Shown here: in pieces, positions 30,484 through 38,874 of the stretch
Numbering within the stretch: the stretch's first letter is position 1
Layout of the letters: every line of letters begins with the position of its first letter
Assembly: GCF_007421815.1 (NCBI RefSeq)
Contig: NZ_VLNT01000024.1
Span: 1-39,841, forward strand
Reading direction: 5' to 3'
DNA: 39,841 nucleotides
From: Aeromicrobium piscarium
GTDB lineage: Bacteria; Actinomycetota; Actinomycetes; Propionibacteriales; Nocardioidaceae
Translations under genes and position numbers: made by a program
Notes under the pieces: model-generated
Seen by the model: the letters and a program-made list of their open reading frames with translations, nothing else
What the model was told of the DNA's origin: nothing
Databases searched by the model: none

Positions 30484-30777
30484 GTGGTTGAACCTGTCGA
30501 AACCCACCTCTACCGCTGGCCGCCAGCGGCCAAGTACGGCCGCGTGATCCCGAAGGTGAAATTCTACGAACAGGCGACGCTCGGCGCGACCGTCAAGGAC
30601 AAGTTCGTCTCTGACGTTTGTAGGATCACCTGGGCCTACAAGCTGGCTGAGTCCACGATCAACCTTTCGGTCAGCGCCGAGGTGCCAGAGATTCAGCCGC
30701 ATTGCCCAGCACCGTGGCGGCGACGTCGTATCGCTCGCCTGCCTCGGCCATCCGGCACGACGCTCACCGGCCACTAG
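30484..30777 (+). pseudogene. DUF4391-like protein, N-terminal remnant
   Basis: Residues 8-70, from LYRWPPAAKYGRVIPKVKFYE to DKFVSDVCRITWAYKLAEST and SAEVPEIQ, match the N-terminal half of DUF4391 proteins (about 200-240 residues when complete). After EVPEIQ the sequence becomes Arg/Pro-rich and unrelated (PHCPAPWRRRR), so the C-terminal half is gone. DUF4391 genes usually follow a helicase and accompany a DNA methyltransferase in restriction-like systems. The order helicase tail then DUF4391 is kept here. Function of the domain is unknown. Confidence 0.6.
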
Positions 30778-31835
30778 TCCTGGGCCGCGCCGAGGCGCGC
30801 CTCGGGCGTGAGGTCGGCGGCGAGACCGCCGCCGGTCGCAGCCCGGGCAAGAGCGCGACCCAGCGCAGGTGCCTGCTTGAACAGATTGTGACCGGCCACA
30901 AAAATGACAGAGCCTGCCTCCCACACGGCCACGCCGTCCTCGCTCCATGGGAGGTCGGTCACCCAGCAGTGAAGAAAGTCGCGCGGCTCTGGGTGGAGAC
31001 CGGGCAGCGCCCGTGTCACGTATTCGCGCGCGCGTTCGTCCAGCGATCGAATCGCCGCAGGGTCGATGAACGTTCCGTCGTCGCGGACGCCGACGGTTTG
31101 GCTGAGTCCCACCGAATAACTGCTGTTGCCCGGTAGCGGCGTCGCGTACACGCCGACTTCGCCGAAGACGCCGCTGCTGTCCTGCAGGCACGCGACTCGT
31201 GCCGGGGCGGCGGCTTTCACGTCGAAGGTCAGCCGGACGTGTGCGGCAAGGCGAACCGGCAGCGACAGGCCGACGCTGCGGGCCAGGCGGGCGGTTTCGC
31301 GACCGGCGCACACGACCACCTTGGAGTAGACAGCCCGGTCGGTGACGCTGCGCACCTCGACCGTCCCATCGGCGCGGGGATCGATGGAGATCACCTCGCC
31401 GGTGGTGACGGCATCTGCGAGGGCACCCACGAGCGCCGTGATCGCCGCACGGGTGCGGATCGCGCCGCCCGACTCGTCGAGCACCGCCGGCCCCGAGTAC
31501 CCAGCGAGCAGCGGCATTCGCTGGGCGAGCTCGGCTGCATCGATCTCCCGCGCTGCCACTCCACCGACCTGGTCGAGCACCCGCAGCCGCGCCAGCGCGC
31601 TTTCGCCGATCGCCACGACACCATCCGATGAGACCAGCTCGACGTCGAAGTGTTCGGCCCACTCATCCCATACGCCGCGGCTTTCGCGCGCGAAAGCGAC
31701 GAGTCGCGGGTCGTCGTGGGCATGCCGGAAGATCCGCGACTCGCCTGCGGACTGACCCGTTCCGGGCAGACCGGCCTCGTACAAGCGCACCGGCACGCCC
31801 TGCTCCCGCAGCGCGTACGCCGTCGTCAGTTCCTG
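30774..31835 (-). pseudogene. FAD-dependent oxidoreductase (DAO type) lacking its FAD motif
   Basis: A DadA/DAO-type oxidoreductase of about 340 residues remains, with YSKVVVCAGRETARLARSVG, SYSVGLSQTVGVRDDGTFID, and the C-terminal VIFVAGHNLFKQAPALGRAL where the second FAD contact lies. The first recognisable residues are LTTAYALREQGVPVRLYEAG, the second half of the N-terminal Rossmann unit. The preceding GxGxxG-bearing segment, about 20 residues, is missing, and the frame runs into a stop at 31836-31838. GTG 31796 could initiate, but without the dinucleotide-binding loop FAD binding is doubtful. A nearby ATG (31840) starts a different frame. It probably oxidised an amino acid or similar amine. 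Confidence 0.7.
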
Positions 31836-31860
31836 TCATCGCGGTTCCTCGATCTGTTAG

Positions 31861-31892
31861 GGATGTGCGATAGGCCGGATGTGCGATAGGCC
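31861..31892. repeat. Perfect 16-bp tandem duplication
   Basis: GGATGTGCGATAGGCC occurs twice without spacing. It lies between the truncated oxidoreductase and the terminator hairpins, at the point where the oxidoreductase lost its N-terminus. Confidence 0.85.
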
Positions 31893-31923
31893 GCAAGAGA
31901 AGGGGCCGCTGCCACGACGTCAA

Positions 31924-31940
31924 CGGGCTGTGTCAGCCCG
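31924..31940 (-). terminator. Hairpin, distal of two terminator-like stems
   Basis: The stem CGGGCTG / CAGCCCG (7 bp, perfect) has a 3-nt loop, 57 bp beyond the ABM gene 2 stop. It follows the hairpin at 31958-31976 in the direction of transcription. Confidence 0.5.
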
Positions 31941-31957
31941 AAGTCACCGCGCGCAGC

Positions 31958-31976
31958 GACCCCTCATGTCGGGGTC
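31958..31976 (-). terminator. Hairpin terminator of the formaldehyde dehydrogenase operon
   Basis: The stem GACCCC / GGGGTC (6 bp) has a 7-nt loop, 20 bp after the stop codon of ABM gene 2. A second hairpin follows 17 bp later. Two GC-rich stems in series without a T tract are common as actinobacterial terminators. Confidence 0.5.
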
Positions 31977-31996
31977 AGTGCTCCCGGTCTGTGGTG

Positions 31997-32299
31997 TCAG
32001 GCGGGAAGTTTGGAGCCCAACACGTCGAGCTTCTCGATCGTCGGTTCGGAGAACAACGCACCGGTCTGCTCGCCGAGAGCTACCGCAACAGGGCCGGACA
32101 GGTGAGCGTCACGTCCGGCGTCATCGGGGAACACGTCGAAGATCCCGAAGGAGGAGGGCCCGAGGCGGATCGCGAACCACGCGGTGGTCGCCGGCTCGTC
32201 CTCAACAAGCGCACGGCCGCTGTCAAGGAACTCCTTCACGTCGTCCTCCTTGCCGGGCAACGCGTCAAACCTGACCAGCAATCCCTTGGTCACACTCAT
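31997..32299 (-). CDS. ABM-type small monooxygenase (YgiN-like) 2
   Basis: This is a 100-residue ABM-superfamily protein with KGLLVRFDALPGKEDDVKEF at the N-terminus, WFAIRLGPSSFGIFDVFPDD in the middle, and LDVLGSKLPA at the end. It is paralogous to the protein at 26436-26747. It is the last gene of a three-gene operon and overlaps the DJ-1 gene by 4 nt (ATGA). The association with a DJ-1/PfpI protein and a formaldehyde dehydrogenase suggests detoxification of quinones or reactive carbonyls. Substrate is not known. Confidence 0.87.
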   Translation of the reverse strand: MSVTKGLLVRFDALPGKEDDVKEFLDSGRALVEDEPATTAWFAIRLGPSSFGIFDVFPDDAGRDAHLSGPVAVALGEQTGALFSEPTIEKLDVLGSKLPA

Positions 32300-32865
32300 G
32301 ACGTCTCCTCTTCCTTTGTCGTGGTGCCCGCGAGTTGGGACACGATCGCCTCGGAGAACGCCGGCAGGTCCTCCGGCGAGCGGCTGGTGATGAGATTCTT
32401 GTCGACCACGACCTCCTGGTCAACGACGTTCGCGCCGGCATTGCGCAGATCCGTGCGGATGCTCGGGAAGGACGTCAGGGTGCGACCGGTGGCCACGCCG
32501 GCCTCGATCAACGTCCACGGTCCGTGACAGATCGCCGCCACCGGCTTGCCGCTCTCGACGAAGTCGCGGACGAAGGAAACGGCGTCCTTGTCGACCCGGA
32601 GCTTGTCGGGGTTCACCGTGCCGCCGGGAAGCAGCAGGGCGTCGTAGTCGGCCACCGAGGCCTCAGCCACCAGCCCGTCGACGCCGAACGTCCCCGCCGG
32701 ATCCAGGTCGTTCTTACGGGCCTGGATCTCGCCGTCGTGGATCGAGAGGACCTCGGTCTGAGCGCCGGCCCTGTCCAGTGCTTCGCGGGGTTGCTCGAGT
32801 TCGACGCGCTCGACCCCGTCCGCGGCGAGGATCGCGACTCTCTTGCCCTGCAGATCTGCTGCCAT
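32296..32865 (-). CDS. DJ-1/PfpI family protein (general stress/deglycase type)
   Basis: This is a 189-residue type 1 glutamine amidotransferase-like protein of the PfpI/YhbO group. It contains KRVAILAADGVERVELEQP at the start, DYDALLLPGGTVNPDKLR, and the nucleophile elbow AAICHGPWTLIEAG with the catalytic cysteine followed by His. ITSRSPEDLPAFSEAIV at the end is characteristic. Such proteins have been described as chaperones, proteases or glyoxal/methylglyoxal hydrolases (deglycases). Its ATG is 1 nt from the formaldehyde dehydrogenase stop, and its stop overlaps the ABM start, so the three are translationally linked. A role against reactive aldehydes is inferred. Confidence 0.9.
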   Translation of the reverse strand: MAADLQGKRVAILAADGVERVELEQPREALDRAGAQTEVLSIHDGEIQARKNDLDPAGTFGVDGLVAEASVADYDALLLPGGTVNPDKLRVDKDAVSFVRDFVESGKPVAAICHGPWTLIEAGVATGRTLTSFPSIRTDLRNAGANVVDQEVVVDKNLITSRSPEDLPAFSEAIVSQLAGTTTKEEETS

Positions 32866-32866
32866 G

Positions 32867-34033
32867 TCAGTTTGTCTTCTTTCCGTCGGACATACCCGGC
32901 TTGATGACGACCTTGGTCCAGCCCTCGGACCTGGAGTCGAAGTTCCTGTAGGCGTCGGCGGCCTGGTCCAGCGAGATCTCGTGGGAGACGATCCAGGACG
33001 GCTTCGCCTTGCCGGCCGCGATCAGGTCACGCAGCCGGCGGTTGTACTTCTTGACCGGGCACTGACCGTTGCCCATGGTCTGTCCCTTGAACCAGTGGGT
33101 GCCGAAGTCGATGGCCGCCTTGCCCTGCTTGGCCAATTCGCCCTTGGCCCCCGGGTCCTGGGGGACGAACACGCCGACTGTGCCGATCCCGCCGGTAAAA
33201 CGCACCGAGTTGATGAGCATGTTCAAGGTGGCAGCCGGGTCTTCGTTCCCCTGCGGGTCGTGGGCCTGGTAGCCCACGCACTCGCAGCCACGGTCGGCTC
33301 CGAGCCCCATGGTCTCGTCCAGCACAGCCTGCACGGGGTCGGTCTTGGAGTCGTCGATGGCGATCGCTCCGATCTGCTCGGCCAGCGCGAGCCGGTCGGG
33401 GTGGCGATCGACCACCATGACCTTCGCGGCGCCTTTGATCGTCGCGGACAGCGCAGCCATCAGACCCACCGGACCGGCTCCAGCGATCACGACGCTGTCG
33501 CCCGGGATCACGCCGGCCATCTCGGTGGCGTGGTAACCGGTGGGGAAGATGTCGGAGAGCATGACGTAGTCATTCTCCTTCTCCTCCGCGTCCTCGCCCA
33601 GGCGCAGTGCGTTGTGGTCGCCGAAGGGCACCCGGAGCAGCTCGGCCTGGCCGCCGCCGTACGGGCCCATGTCTGCGAACCCGTAGGCCGCACCGGCGGC
33701 AGACGGGTCAGGCTGGGTGGTGAGGCAGTAGTTGGTCAGCCCGCGTTCGCAGTTCTTGCAGAACCCGCACGAGATGTTGAACGGCAGCACGACCCGGTCG
33801 CCCACCTTGACCTTCTCCACGCCCTGACCGACCTCCACCACCTCCCCCATGTTCTCGTGACCGAACGTCCGGCCTTCCTCGAAGGAGGTCCGCCCCTCGT
33901 ACATGTGCAGGTCCGAGCCGCAGATGTTGGTGGTTGTGATCTTGACCAGCACATCAGTGGGTCGCTCGATCTTCGCGTCCGGAACATCGGTGACTGCGAC
34001 GTCTCGGGGTCCCTGATACACGACAGCCTTCAT
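32867..34033 (-). CDS. fdhA: Glutathione-independent formaldehyde dehydrogenase-like Zn enzyme
   Basis: This is a 388-residue MDR enzyme of the glutathione-independent formaldehyde dehydrogenase type. Catalytic Zn site residues are in TNICGSDLHMYEGR and FGHENMGEVVEVG, and structural zinc cysteines in CGFCKNCERGLTNYC. YGFADMGPYGGGQAELLRVP and LSDIFPTGYHATEMAGV are family signatures, and the NAD site is IAGAGPVGLMAALSA. It would oxidise formaldehyde or other small aldehydes with NAD+. ATG 34033 (MKAVVYQGPRDVAV) has a GGAG ribosome binding site; a longer open frame upstream lies in the intergenic region. It is the first gene of the operon with the DJ-1 and ABM genes, divergent from a PucR regulator. 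It could handle formaldehyde from P450 O-demethylation, though the loci are 20 kb apart. Confidence 0.9.
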   Translation of the reverse strand: MKAVVYQGPRDVAVTDVPDAKIERPTDVLVKITTTNICGSDLHMYEGRTSFEEGRTFGHENMGEVVEVGQGVEKVKVGDRVVLPFNISCGFCKNCERGLTNYCLTTQPDPSAAGAAYGFADMGPYGGGQAELLRVPFGDHNALRLGEDAEEKENDYVMLSDIFPTGYHATEMAGVIPGDSVVIAGAGPVGLMAALSATIKGAAKVMVVDRHPDRLALAEQIGAIAIDDSKTDPVQAVLDETMGLGADRGCECVGYQAHDPQGNEDPAATLNMLINSVRFTGGIGTVGVFVPQDPGAKGELAKQGKAAIDFGTHWFKGQTMGNGQCPVKKYNRRLRDLIAAGKAKPSWIVSHEISLDQAADAYRNFDSRSEGWTKVVIKPGMSDGKKTN

Positions 34034-34358
34034 ACGAATCTCCAATCGTTGTGTGGGCCTTTCGACCCCTCCACGCTCGCCGCCGACCAGCAGGAAGTCA
34101 TGGGCACGCCAGGTCCAAACCCCGGGGCCCACTTGGGTCGAGTGCACAACTCGCTGCGTCGCGTGCACAGCGCAAGGGGTAGGATGGGCGCAACGCCGCC
34201 CCCGAGAGTTGACGAGGACCGATGAGCTCTCACGGACTCGGACTGGATCCCGCGATACATCAGTGCTGCAGGCACCGAGGTGTTGCCGCTCAGCGCGACG
34301 ACCTGTCGGGTCCCTACGTCACAGAGGGATCCCGGGTGGGTCGGCGAGGGACCGCGAG
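34034..34358. promoter_or_regulatory. Divergent promoter region, fdhA operon / PucR regulator
   Basis: This is a 325-bp intergenic region. It contains GTGCACA twice (34142-34148 and 34163-34169), start to start 21 bp, that is two helical turns. The first copy lies in the inverted repeat CGAGT-GCACA-ACTCG. TAGGAT at 34180-34185 is a good actinobacterial -10 for the plus-strand gene. These are candidate operator and promoter elements; no further gene is visible. Confidence 0.4.
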
Positions 34359-36026
34359 ATGAGTGTCTTGGAGCCTGCCTCGACCCGAACTGTCGCGGAC
34401 ATCGACGGGCTGGATCTGGAACATGCCCTCACCGGCCTCCATGAGTTGCTGGTGATGTCGCTGACGATGATGCAACGTCACGACGTGGACGGGGTCATCG
34501 ACGTCCTGGCGCGTGGGGTCGAGTCGGTGACCGGCTGCCAGTTGGTTCACGTCACCTTCCAGCGGGACCGGGAGTGGATCACCCTGCCCCCCGGGGAGCC
34601 AACGAGACCGGCGGAACCGATCCCCCCAACCGGTGAACGGGTGTTCGTGCAGGGCCACGGCGACTCCTGGACGTCTACGACCTCTGTCACGGTCGCGAAT
34701 GGCGTACCCGGCCAACTGGTCCTTCGCAGCTCCACCCGACCCGACCCCGAACAGCTGTTCGTCATCGAGCGTTTGGGCGACCTCCTCCGGGCGGCGCTGG
34801 CGGAGGCGGAGTTGCACGAGCGCGACCGCCGACGCGCCCGCGAACTCGAGGCAGCCAACAACGAGATGGCGCGCACCGTCGCGGTCCTGAAGCACCGGGA
34901 GGGGGTGCTTGAGGAGTTCGCCCGACTCGCCACGTCCGGGACTGAGCTCGACGTGGCCACCTCGCTGAGCCGGTTCACTGGCTCCACGGTCGTGCTGCGG
35001 GACAGATTCGGCCACGAGACGACCCGGATCACGGTTGCCGGCCGGTACCAACCGGTCCTCGAGCGAACCTCGCTCGAGGAGGTGATCGGCGGACGCCCCG
35101 AACTCGGCACGATCGAACTGGAGGTGCCATCGGACAAAGAGCAAGACGACGCATTGTTCGCTCTGCAATACGCCGGCGTCGCACTGGGGCTGCTGAGGGC
35201 TCATGCCGCAGCGATGAATGAACTGGAGAACGGCTTGAGTCGAGACCTCCTCGACGACCTTCTCGAAGGGCTCCCGAACGACGTTGCCGTGGACCGGGCA
35301 TCCGCCCAGGGCCACGACCTTGGCGTTCCGCACGACTTGATCGTGTCCGCGTGGTCCTCCGACCGGGGTCAGCGCGGGCACGACCGCGACGTCGATCACC
35401 TCCGGAGGGCTTTGGCTCGTCAGCGGCTGCCCTGCTTGGTCGGCCGGAACCAGGGGCTGGTGGTCGCTCTCACCTATCGAGGTGTCGACATCGGCCGCTT
35501 GTTCGACGACTTGTCCCGCGGTTACGGCGACACCAACGGTGTGATCGCCAAGGGGGAGCCGTTCAACTCGCCGCAGCGAATCCCACGAGCCTATGAGCAA
35601 GCCCAACGAGCACTCAGGGCTCGCCAGCAGTCCCCCAAGCCGTATGGCTTCATCGCCTACGCCGACTTGGGAGTGGACCGGCTCCTTGCCCTTGACGCCA
35701 ATGCCGACGAGGTCGAACGCCTCGTCAGTGACTGGCTCGGCGACCTGCTGAGCTACGACCGCCGCCACGGCACCGAACTCGTCCTCACCCTAGCGGCGTA
35801 CCTCGACCACGGGGGCAAGTACGCCGACACGGCAGCAGCGCTCTCCATCCACCGCAACACACTGCGGTACCGACTCAGCCGCATCACCGAGATCTCGGGC
35901 CACGACCTCACCGACGTCGAGACGAAACTCAACCTCCACCTGGCCGCCCGTGCCTGGCGACTGCGCCGTGCCCCCGTCGGCGAGCCCCCGCGGGACACCG
36001 TCCGGAGCGGTACTCCCATTCCGTAG
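34359..36026 (+). CDS. PucR/CdaR-type transcriptional regulator
   Basis: This is a 555-residue regulator. An N-terminal GAF-like sensor (about residues 40-160, LTGLHELLVMSLTMMQRHDV onward) is followed by a coiled segment (about 150-185, ELHERDRRRARELEAANNEM), a middle CdaR-like domain, and a C-terminal HTH_30 (about 480-540, YADTAAALSIHRNTLRYRLS then RITEISG). PucR-type proteins are usually activators of adjacent catabolic or detoxification genes. It is divergent from the formaldehyde dehydrogenase operon and probably controls it. ATG 34359 follows GCGAGG and is preferred to the longer open frame beginning at 34053, which overlaps the divergent promoter region. Confidence 0.87.
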   Translation: MSVLEPASTRTVADIDGLDLEHALTGLHELLVMSLTMMQRHDVDGVIDVLARGVESVTGCQLVHVTFQRDREWITLPPGEPTRPAEPIPPTGERVFVQGHGDSWTSTTSVTVANGVPGQLVLRSSTRPDPEQLFVIERLGDLLRAALAEAELHERDRRRARELEAANNEMARTVAVLKHREGVLEEFARLATSGTELDVATSLSRFTGSTVVLRDRFGHETTRITVAGRYQPVLERTSLEEVIGGRPELGTIELEVPSDKEQDDALFALQYAGVALGLLRAHAAAMNELENGLSRDLLDDLLEGLPNDVAVDRASAQGHDLGVPHDLIVSAWSSDRGQRGHDRDVDHLRRALARQRLPCLVGRNQGLVVALTYRGVDIGRLFDDLSRGYGDTNGVIAKGEPFNSPQRIPRAYEQAQRALRARQQSPKPYGFIAYADLGVDRLLALDANADEVERLVSDWLGDLLSYDRRHGTELVLTLAAYLDHGGKYADTAAALSIHRNTLRYRLSRITEISGHDLTDVETKLNLHLAARAWRLRRAPVGEPPRDTVRSGTPIP

Positions 36027-36197
36027 GTCCCAGACCAGGAGTATCTCGGCTCGCGCCCGGACACACCGCCTGGGCCGTCACGCAAAAACGCACGTGCTGC
36101 ATCCCGTTCGCGGCGGAGCAGTCCTAGTGACGATGGCGCTCGGGGAGCGCGATAACTTGTCGTCGAGGACACCCGGAGCGACCGACAGGGGCAGGAT

Positions 36198-38564
36198 GTG
36201 ACCACCGACGCGATCGACGACTTCGTGCGTGTCCGCGGCGCCAACGAGCACAACCTGCGCAACATCGACGTGGACATCCCCCGCAACGTGATGGTGGCGT
36301 TCACCGGGATCTCTGGCTCGGGGAAGTCGTCGCTGGCCTTCGGCACGCTGTACGCCGAGGCGCAGCGCCGCTACTTCGAGTCGGTCGCGCCATACGCGCG
36401 CCGGCTGTTGCAGCAGGTCGGCGCCCCGCGCGTCCAGGAGATCACCGGCCTGCCGCCTGCGGTCGCGCTCCAGCAGCGCCGGGGCGCGGCCACCTCGCGC
36501 TCGTCGGTCGGCACCATCACCACGCTGTCCAACCTGCTGCGGATCCTCTACTCGCGGGCAGGCGACTACCCGGCCGGCGCCCAACACCTCGCGGCCGAGG
36601 CCTTCTCGCCCAACACCGTCGCTGGCGCGTGCCCGCGCTGCCACGGCCTGGGCGTCGTCCACGACGTCACCGAAGAGCTGCTCGTCCCGGACCCGTCACT
36701 GAGCATCCGCGACGGCGCGATCGCCGCCTGGCCGGGCGCGTGGCAGGGCGCCAACCTGCGCAGCATCGTGATGGGGCTCGGCATCGACGTCGACAAGCCG
36801 TGGCGCAGGCTCAGGAAGCGGGACCGCGACTGGCTGCTGTTCACCGACGAGCAGCCGTCGGTGATCATCGAGCCTGAACCAGGTCGCGTCGACCATGGCT
36901 ACTACGGGAAGTTCTGGAGCGCGCGCAAGCACGTCATGCACGTGCTGGCAGATTCCACGAGCGAGCGGATGCGCGAGCGAGCCGGGCGGTTCGTGGAGGA
37001 AGCGCCCTGCCCGGACTGCCAGGGCAGTGGACTGCGGCCAGAGGCCCTCGCGGTGACCTTCCTCGGGTGTTCGATCGCCGAGGTCAACGACCTACCCTTC
37101 ACAGCGCTGGTCGCGCTGCTGCGACCGGTCGCCGAGCTGCCCGAAGAGGCCGACGAGGTCGCGGTGCGGATCTGCGCTGACCTGGTCGCGCGCGGCGAGG
37201 TGCTTCTCGATCTGGGACTGGGCTATCTGAGCTTGGGACGGAGCTCGACGTCCCTGTCGGCCGGAGAGGCGCAGCGCCTGCGGATCGCCACCCAGCTGCG
37301 TTCGGGTCTATTCGGGGTCGTCTACGTCCTCGATGAGCCTTCCGCCGGCCTGCACCCGGCCGACGCGGAGCCGCTGCTGGATGTCCTGGACCGCCTCAAG
37401 GCGTCCGGCAACACGCTGTTCGTCGTGGAGCACGACCTCGACGTCGTACGCCGAGCAGACTGGGTCGTCGACATCGGCCCCGGTGCGGGCGAGGCCGGAG
37501 GCCGAGTGCTCCACAGCGGCCCTGTCGCGGGCCTCGAGGATGTCACGGAGTCGGCCACCAGCGCCTACCTGTTCGGTCGCGCCGAGCGGCTCGTGCACGA
37601 CGCGCGCCCCCCGCAGGGCTGGCTGCGACTGGACGGAGCAAACAAGAACAACCTGCGCGACCTGTCCGTCGACATCCCGCTCTGCGTCCTGACCGCCGTC
37701 ACCGGGGTGTCCGGCTCCGGCAAGTCGACCCTGGTCACCCAGGTCCTGGCCGAGGACCCGACTGCCCTTGAGTCGTTCGACCGGCTGATACTAGTCGACC
37801 AGCTCCCGATCGGCCGGACGCCGCGGTCCAACCTCGCGACGTACACGGGGATGTTCGACGCCGTGCGGAAGCTGTACGCCGCCACGGACGCGGCCCGGGC
37901 CCGCGGCTACGGCGCCGGCCGCTTCTCCTTCAACGTCCCCGAGGGCCGGTGCGAGACCTGTCAGGGCGAGGGTTTCGTCTCCGTCGAACTGCTCTTCCTG
38001 CCTGGCACCTACGCACCATGCCCGACGTGCCACGGCGATCGCTACAACTCCGAGACGCTCGAGATCACCTACCGGGACAAGAACATCGCGGAGGTCCTCG
38101 CACTGCCCGTCGACGATGCCGCGACGTTCCTCGCCGACGTGCCGGCCGCCGTACGCAGCCTTCGGACGCTGCGCGAGGTGGGCTTGGGCTATCTGCGACT
38201 GGGACAGCCTGCGACCGAGCTGAGCGGCGGTGAGGCACAACGCATCAAGCTCGCTACCGAGCTCCAGCGCGCGCACCGAGGCCATACGCTCTACCTGCTC
38301 GACGAACCCACCTCAGGACTGCACCCCGCCGACACCGCGCTCCTGCTGCGTCAGCTGCACCGGCTAGTCGACGCCGGCAACACGGTGGTTCTCGTCGAGC
38401 ACAACCTCGACGCGATCGCCACAGCCGACTGGGTCATCGACCTCGGCCCGGGCGGAGGAGACGCCGGCGGTCGGGTCGTCGCGACAGGGACGCCGGCCGA
38501 CATCGCGCACGCCGACGAAAGCGTGACCGCGCCGTACCTGGCACGGCGGCTCGAGCGGACATGA
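36198..38564 (+). CDS. UvrA-like dual ABC ATPase (type III UvrA / drug-resistance type)
   Basis: This is a 788-residue cytoplasmic protein, shorter than the 940-970 of true UvrA. ATPase 1 has Walker A GISGSGKSSLAF and signature LSAGEAQRLRIATQL with LDEPSAGLHPAD. ATPase 2 has Walker A GVSGSGKSTLVTQVL and signature LSGGEAQRIKLATEL with LDEPTSGLHPAD. Zinc-binding CxxC pairs are seen (CPRCHGLG, CPDCQGSG, CETCQGEG, CPTCHGDR). The UvrB-binding insertion appears reduced. Such UvrA paralogues occur beside resistance to DNA-damaging compounds and cannot replace UvrA by themselves. The start is GTG 36198 (VTTDAIDDF), because the overlapping ATG 36196 is followed at once by a stop. The 36027-36197 gap shows no other gene. 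Confidence 0.92.
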   Translation: MTTDAIDDFVRVRGANEHNLRNIDVDIPRNVMVAFTGISGSGKSSLAFGTLYAEAQRRYFESVAPYARRLLQQVGAPRVQEITGLPPAVALQQRRGAATSRSSVGTITTLSNLLRILYSRAGDYPAGAQHLAAEAFSPNTVAGACPRCHGLGVVHDVTEELLVPDPSLSIRDGAIAAWPGAWQGANLRSIVMGLGIDVDKPWRRLRKRDRDWLLFTDEQPSVIIEPEPGRVDHGYYGKFWSARKHVMHVLADSTSERMRERAGRFVEEAPCPDCQGSGLRPEALAVTFLGCSIAEVNDLPFTALVALLRPVAELPEEADEVAVRICADLVARGEVLLDLGLGYLSLGRSSTSLSAGEAQRLRIATQLRSGLFGVVYVLDEPSAGLHPADAEPLLDVLDRLKASGNTLFVVEHDLDVVRRADWVVDIGPGAGEAGGRVLHSGPVAGLEDVTESATSAYLFGRAERLVHDARPPQGWLRLDGANKNNLRDLSVDIPLCVLTAVTGVSGSGKSTLVTQVLAEDPTALESFDRLILVDQLPIGRTPRSNLATYTGMFDAVRKLYAATDAARARGYGAGRFSFNVPEGRCETCQGEGFVSVELLFLPGTYAPCPTCHGDRYNSETLEITYRDKNIAEVLALPVDDAATFLADVPAAVRSLRTLREVGLGYLRLGQPATELSGGEAQRIKLATELQRAHRGHTLYLLDEPTSGLHPADTALLLRQLHRLVDAGNTVVLVEHNLDAIATADWVIDLGPGGGDAGGRVVATGTPADIAHADESVTAPYLARRLERT

Positions 38565-38607
38565 TCCGGCTGCGGCCGCCGCTGAGCACGTCGTCAAGGA
38601 TGGCGAC

Positions 38608-38874
38608 ATGACCGTCTACCTGGCATGGACCTCGGAAGACCTGACCGACCTGGCCGACCTGGAGGGGCCGTGGCATGAAGCGATGCTTCTTGCTTCGGGA
38701 CTCATCGCCGTGGACAGCACTGAATCGCTGTCAGCCGTCTATCACGCCATCAAGTGGTCCCTGCGACGTGAGGCTTCGCTGATCGTGGTTCCGTTGCACC
38801 AGACGCCCAAGTCGCGGGGCATGGCCGCCGGAACTACTACCTGGTTGCGTGAGCGTGTCGCGCGTCAGACTTAG
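38608..38874 (+). CDS. Small conserved protein, C-terminus overwritten by IS3 end
   Basis: This 88-residue protein starts MTVYLAWTSEDLTDLADLEG and contains AVDSTESLSAVYHAIKWSL and LHQTPKSRGMAAGTTTWLRE. I recognise this as a small actinobacterial family of unknown function (YHAxKWSL, TPKxxG..GTT.WLRER). The last few codons (VARQT and the stop TAG) belong to the terminal repeat of an IS3 element beginning at 38856, so the native tail has been replaced. It follows the UvrA-like gene by 43 bp on the same strand and may be co-transcribed. There are no membrane segments or signal peptide. Confidence 0.6.
   Translation: MTVYLAWTSEDLTDLADLEGPWHEAMLLASGLIAVDSTESLSAVYHAIKWSLRREASLIVVPLHQTPKSRGMAAGTTTWLRERVARQT

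Noticed and set aside
30151..31662. A 503-codon Arg-rich open frame on the minus strand
   Set aside because: It spans the helicase and DUF4391 remnants and the oxidoreductase in the wrong frame, with extreme Arg/Gly/Ala content.
32843..34225. A 460-codon open frame on the plus strand
   Set aside because: It is antisense to the formaldehyde dehydrogenase gene, has the His/Val/Gly-rich composition of high-GC shadow frames, and shows no family motif.
34314..35768. A 484-codon open frame on the minus strand
   Set aside because: It is antisense to the PucR-type regulator, whose HTH and sensor motifs are clear; the shadow frame has none.
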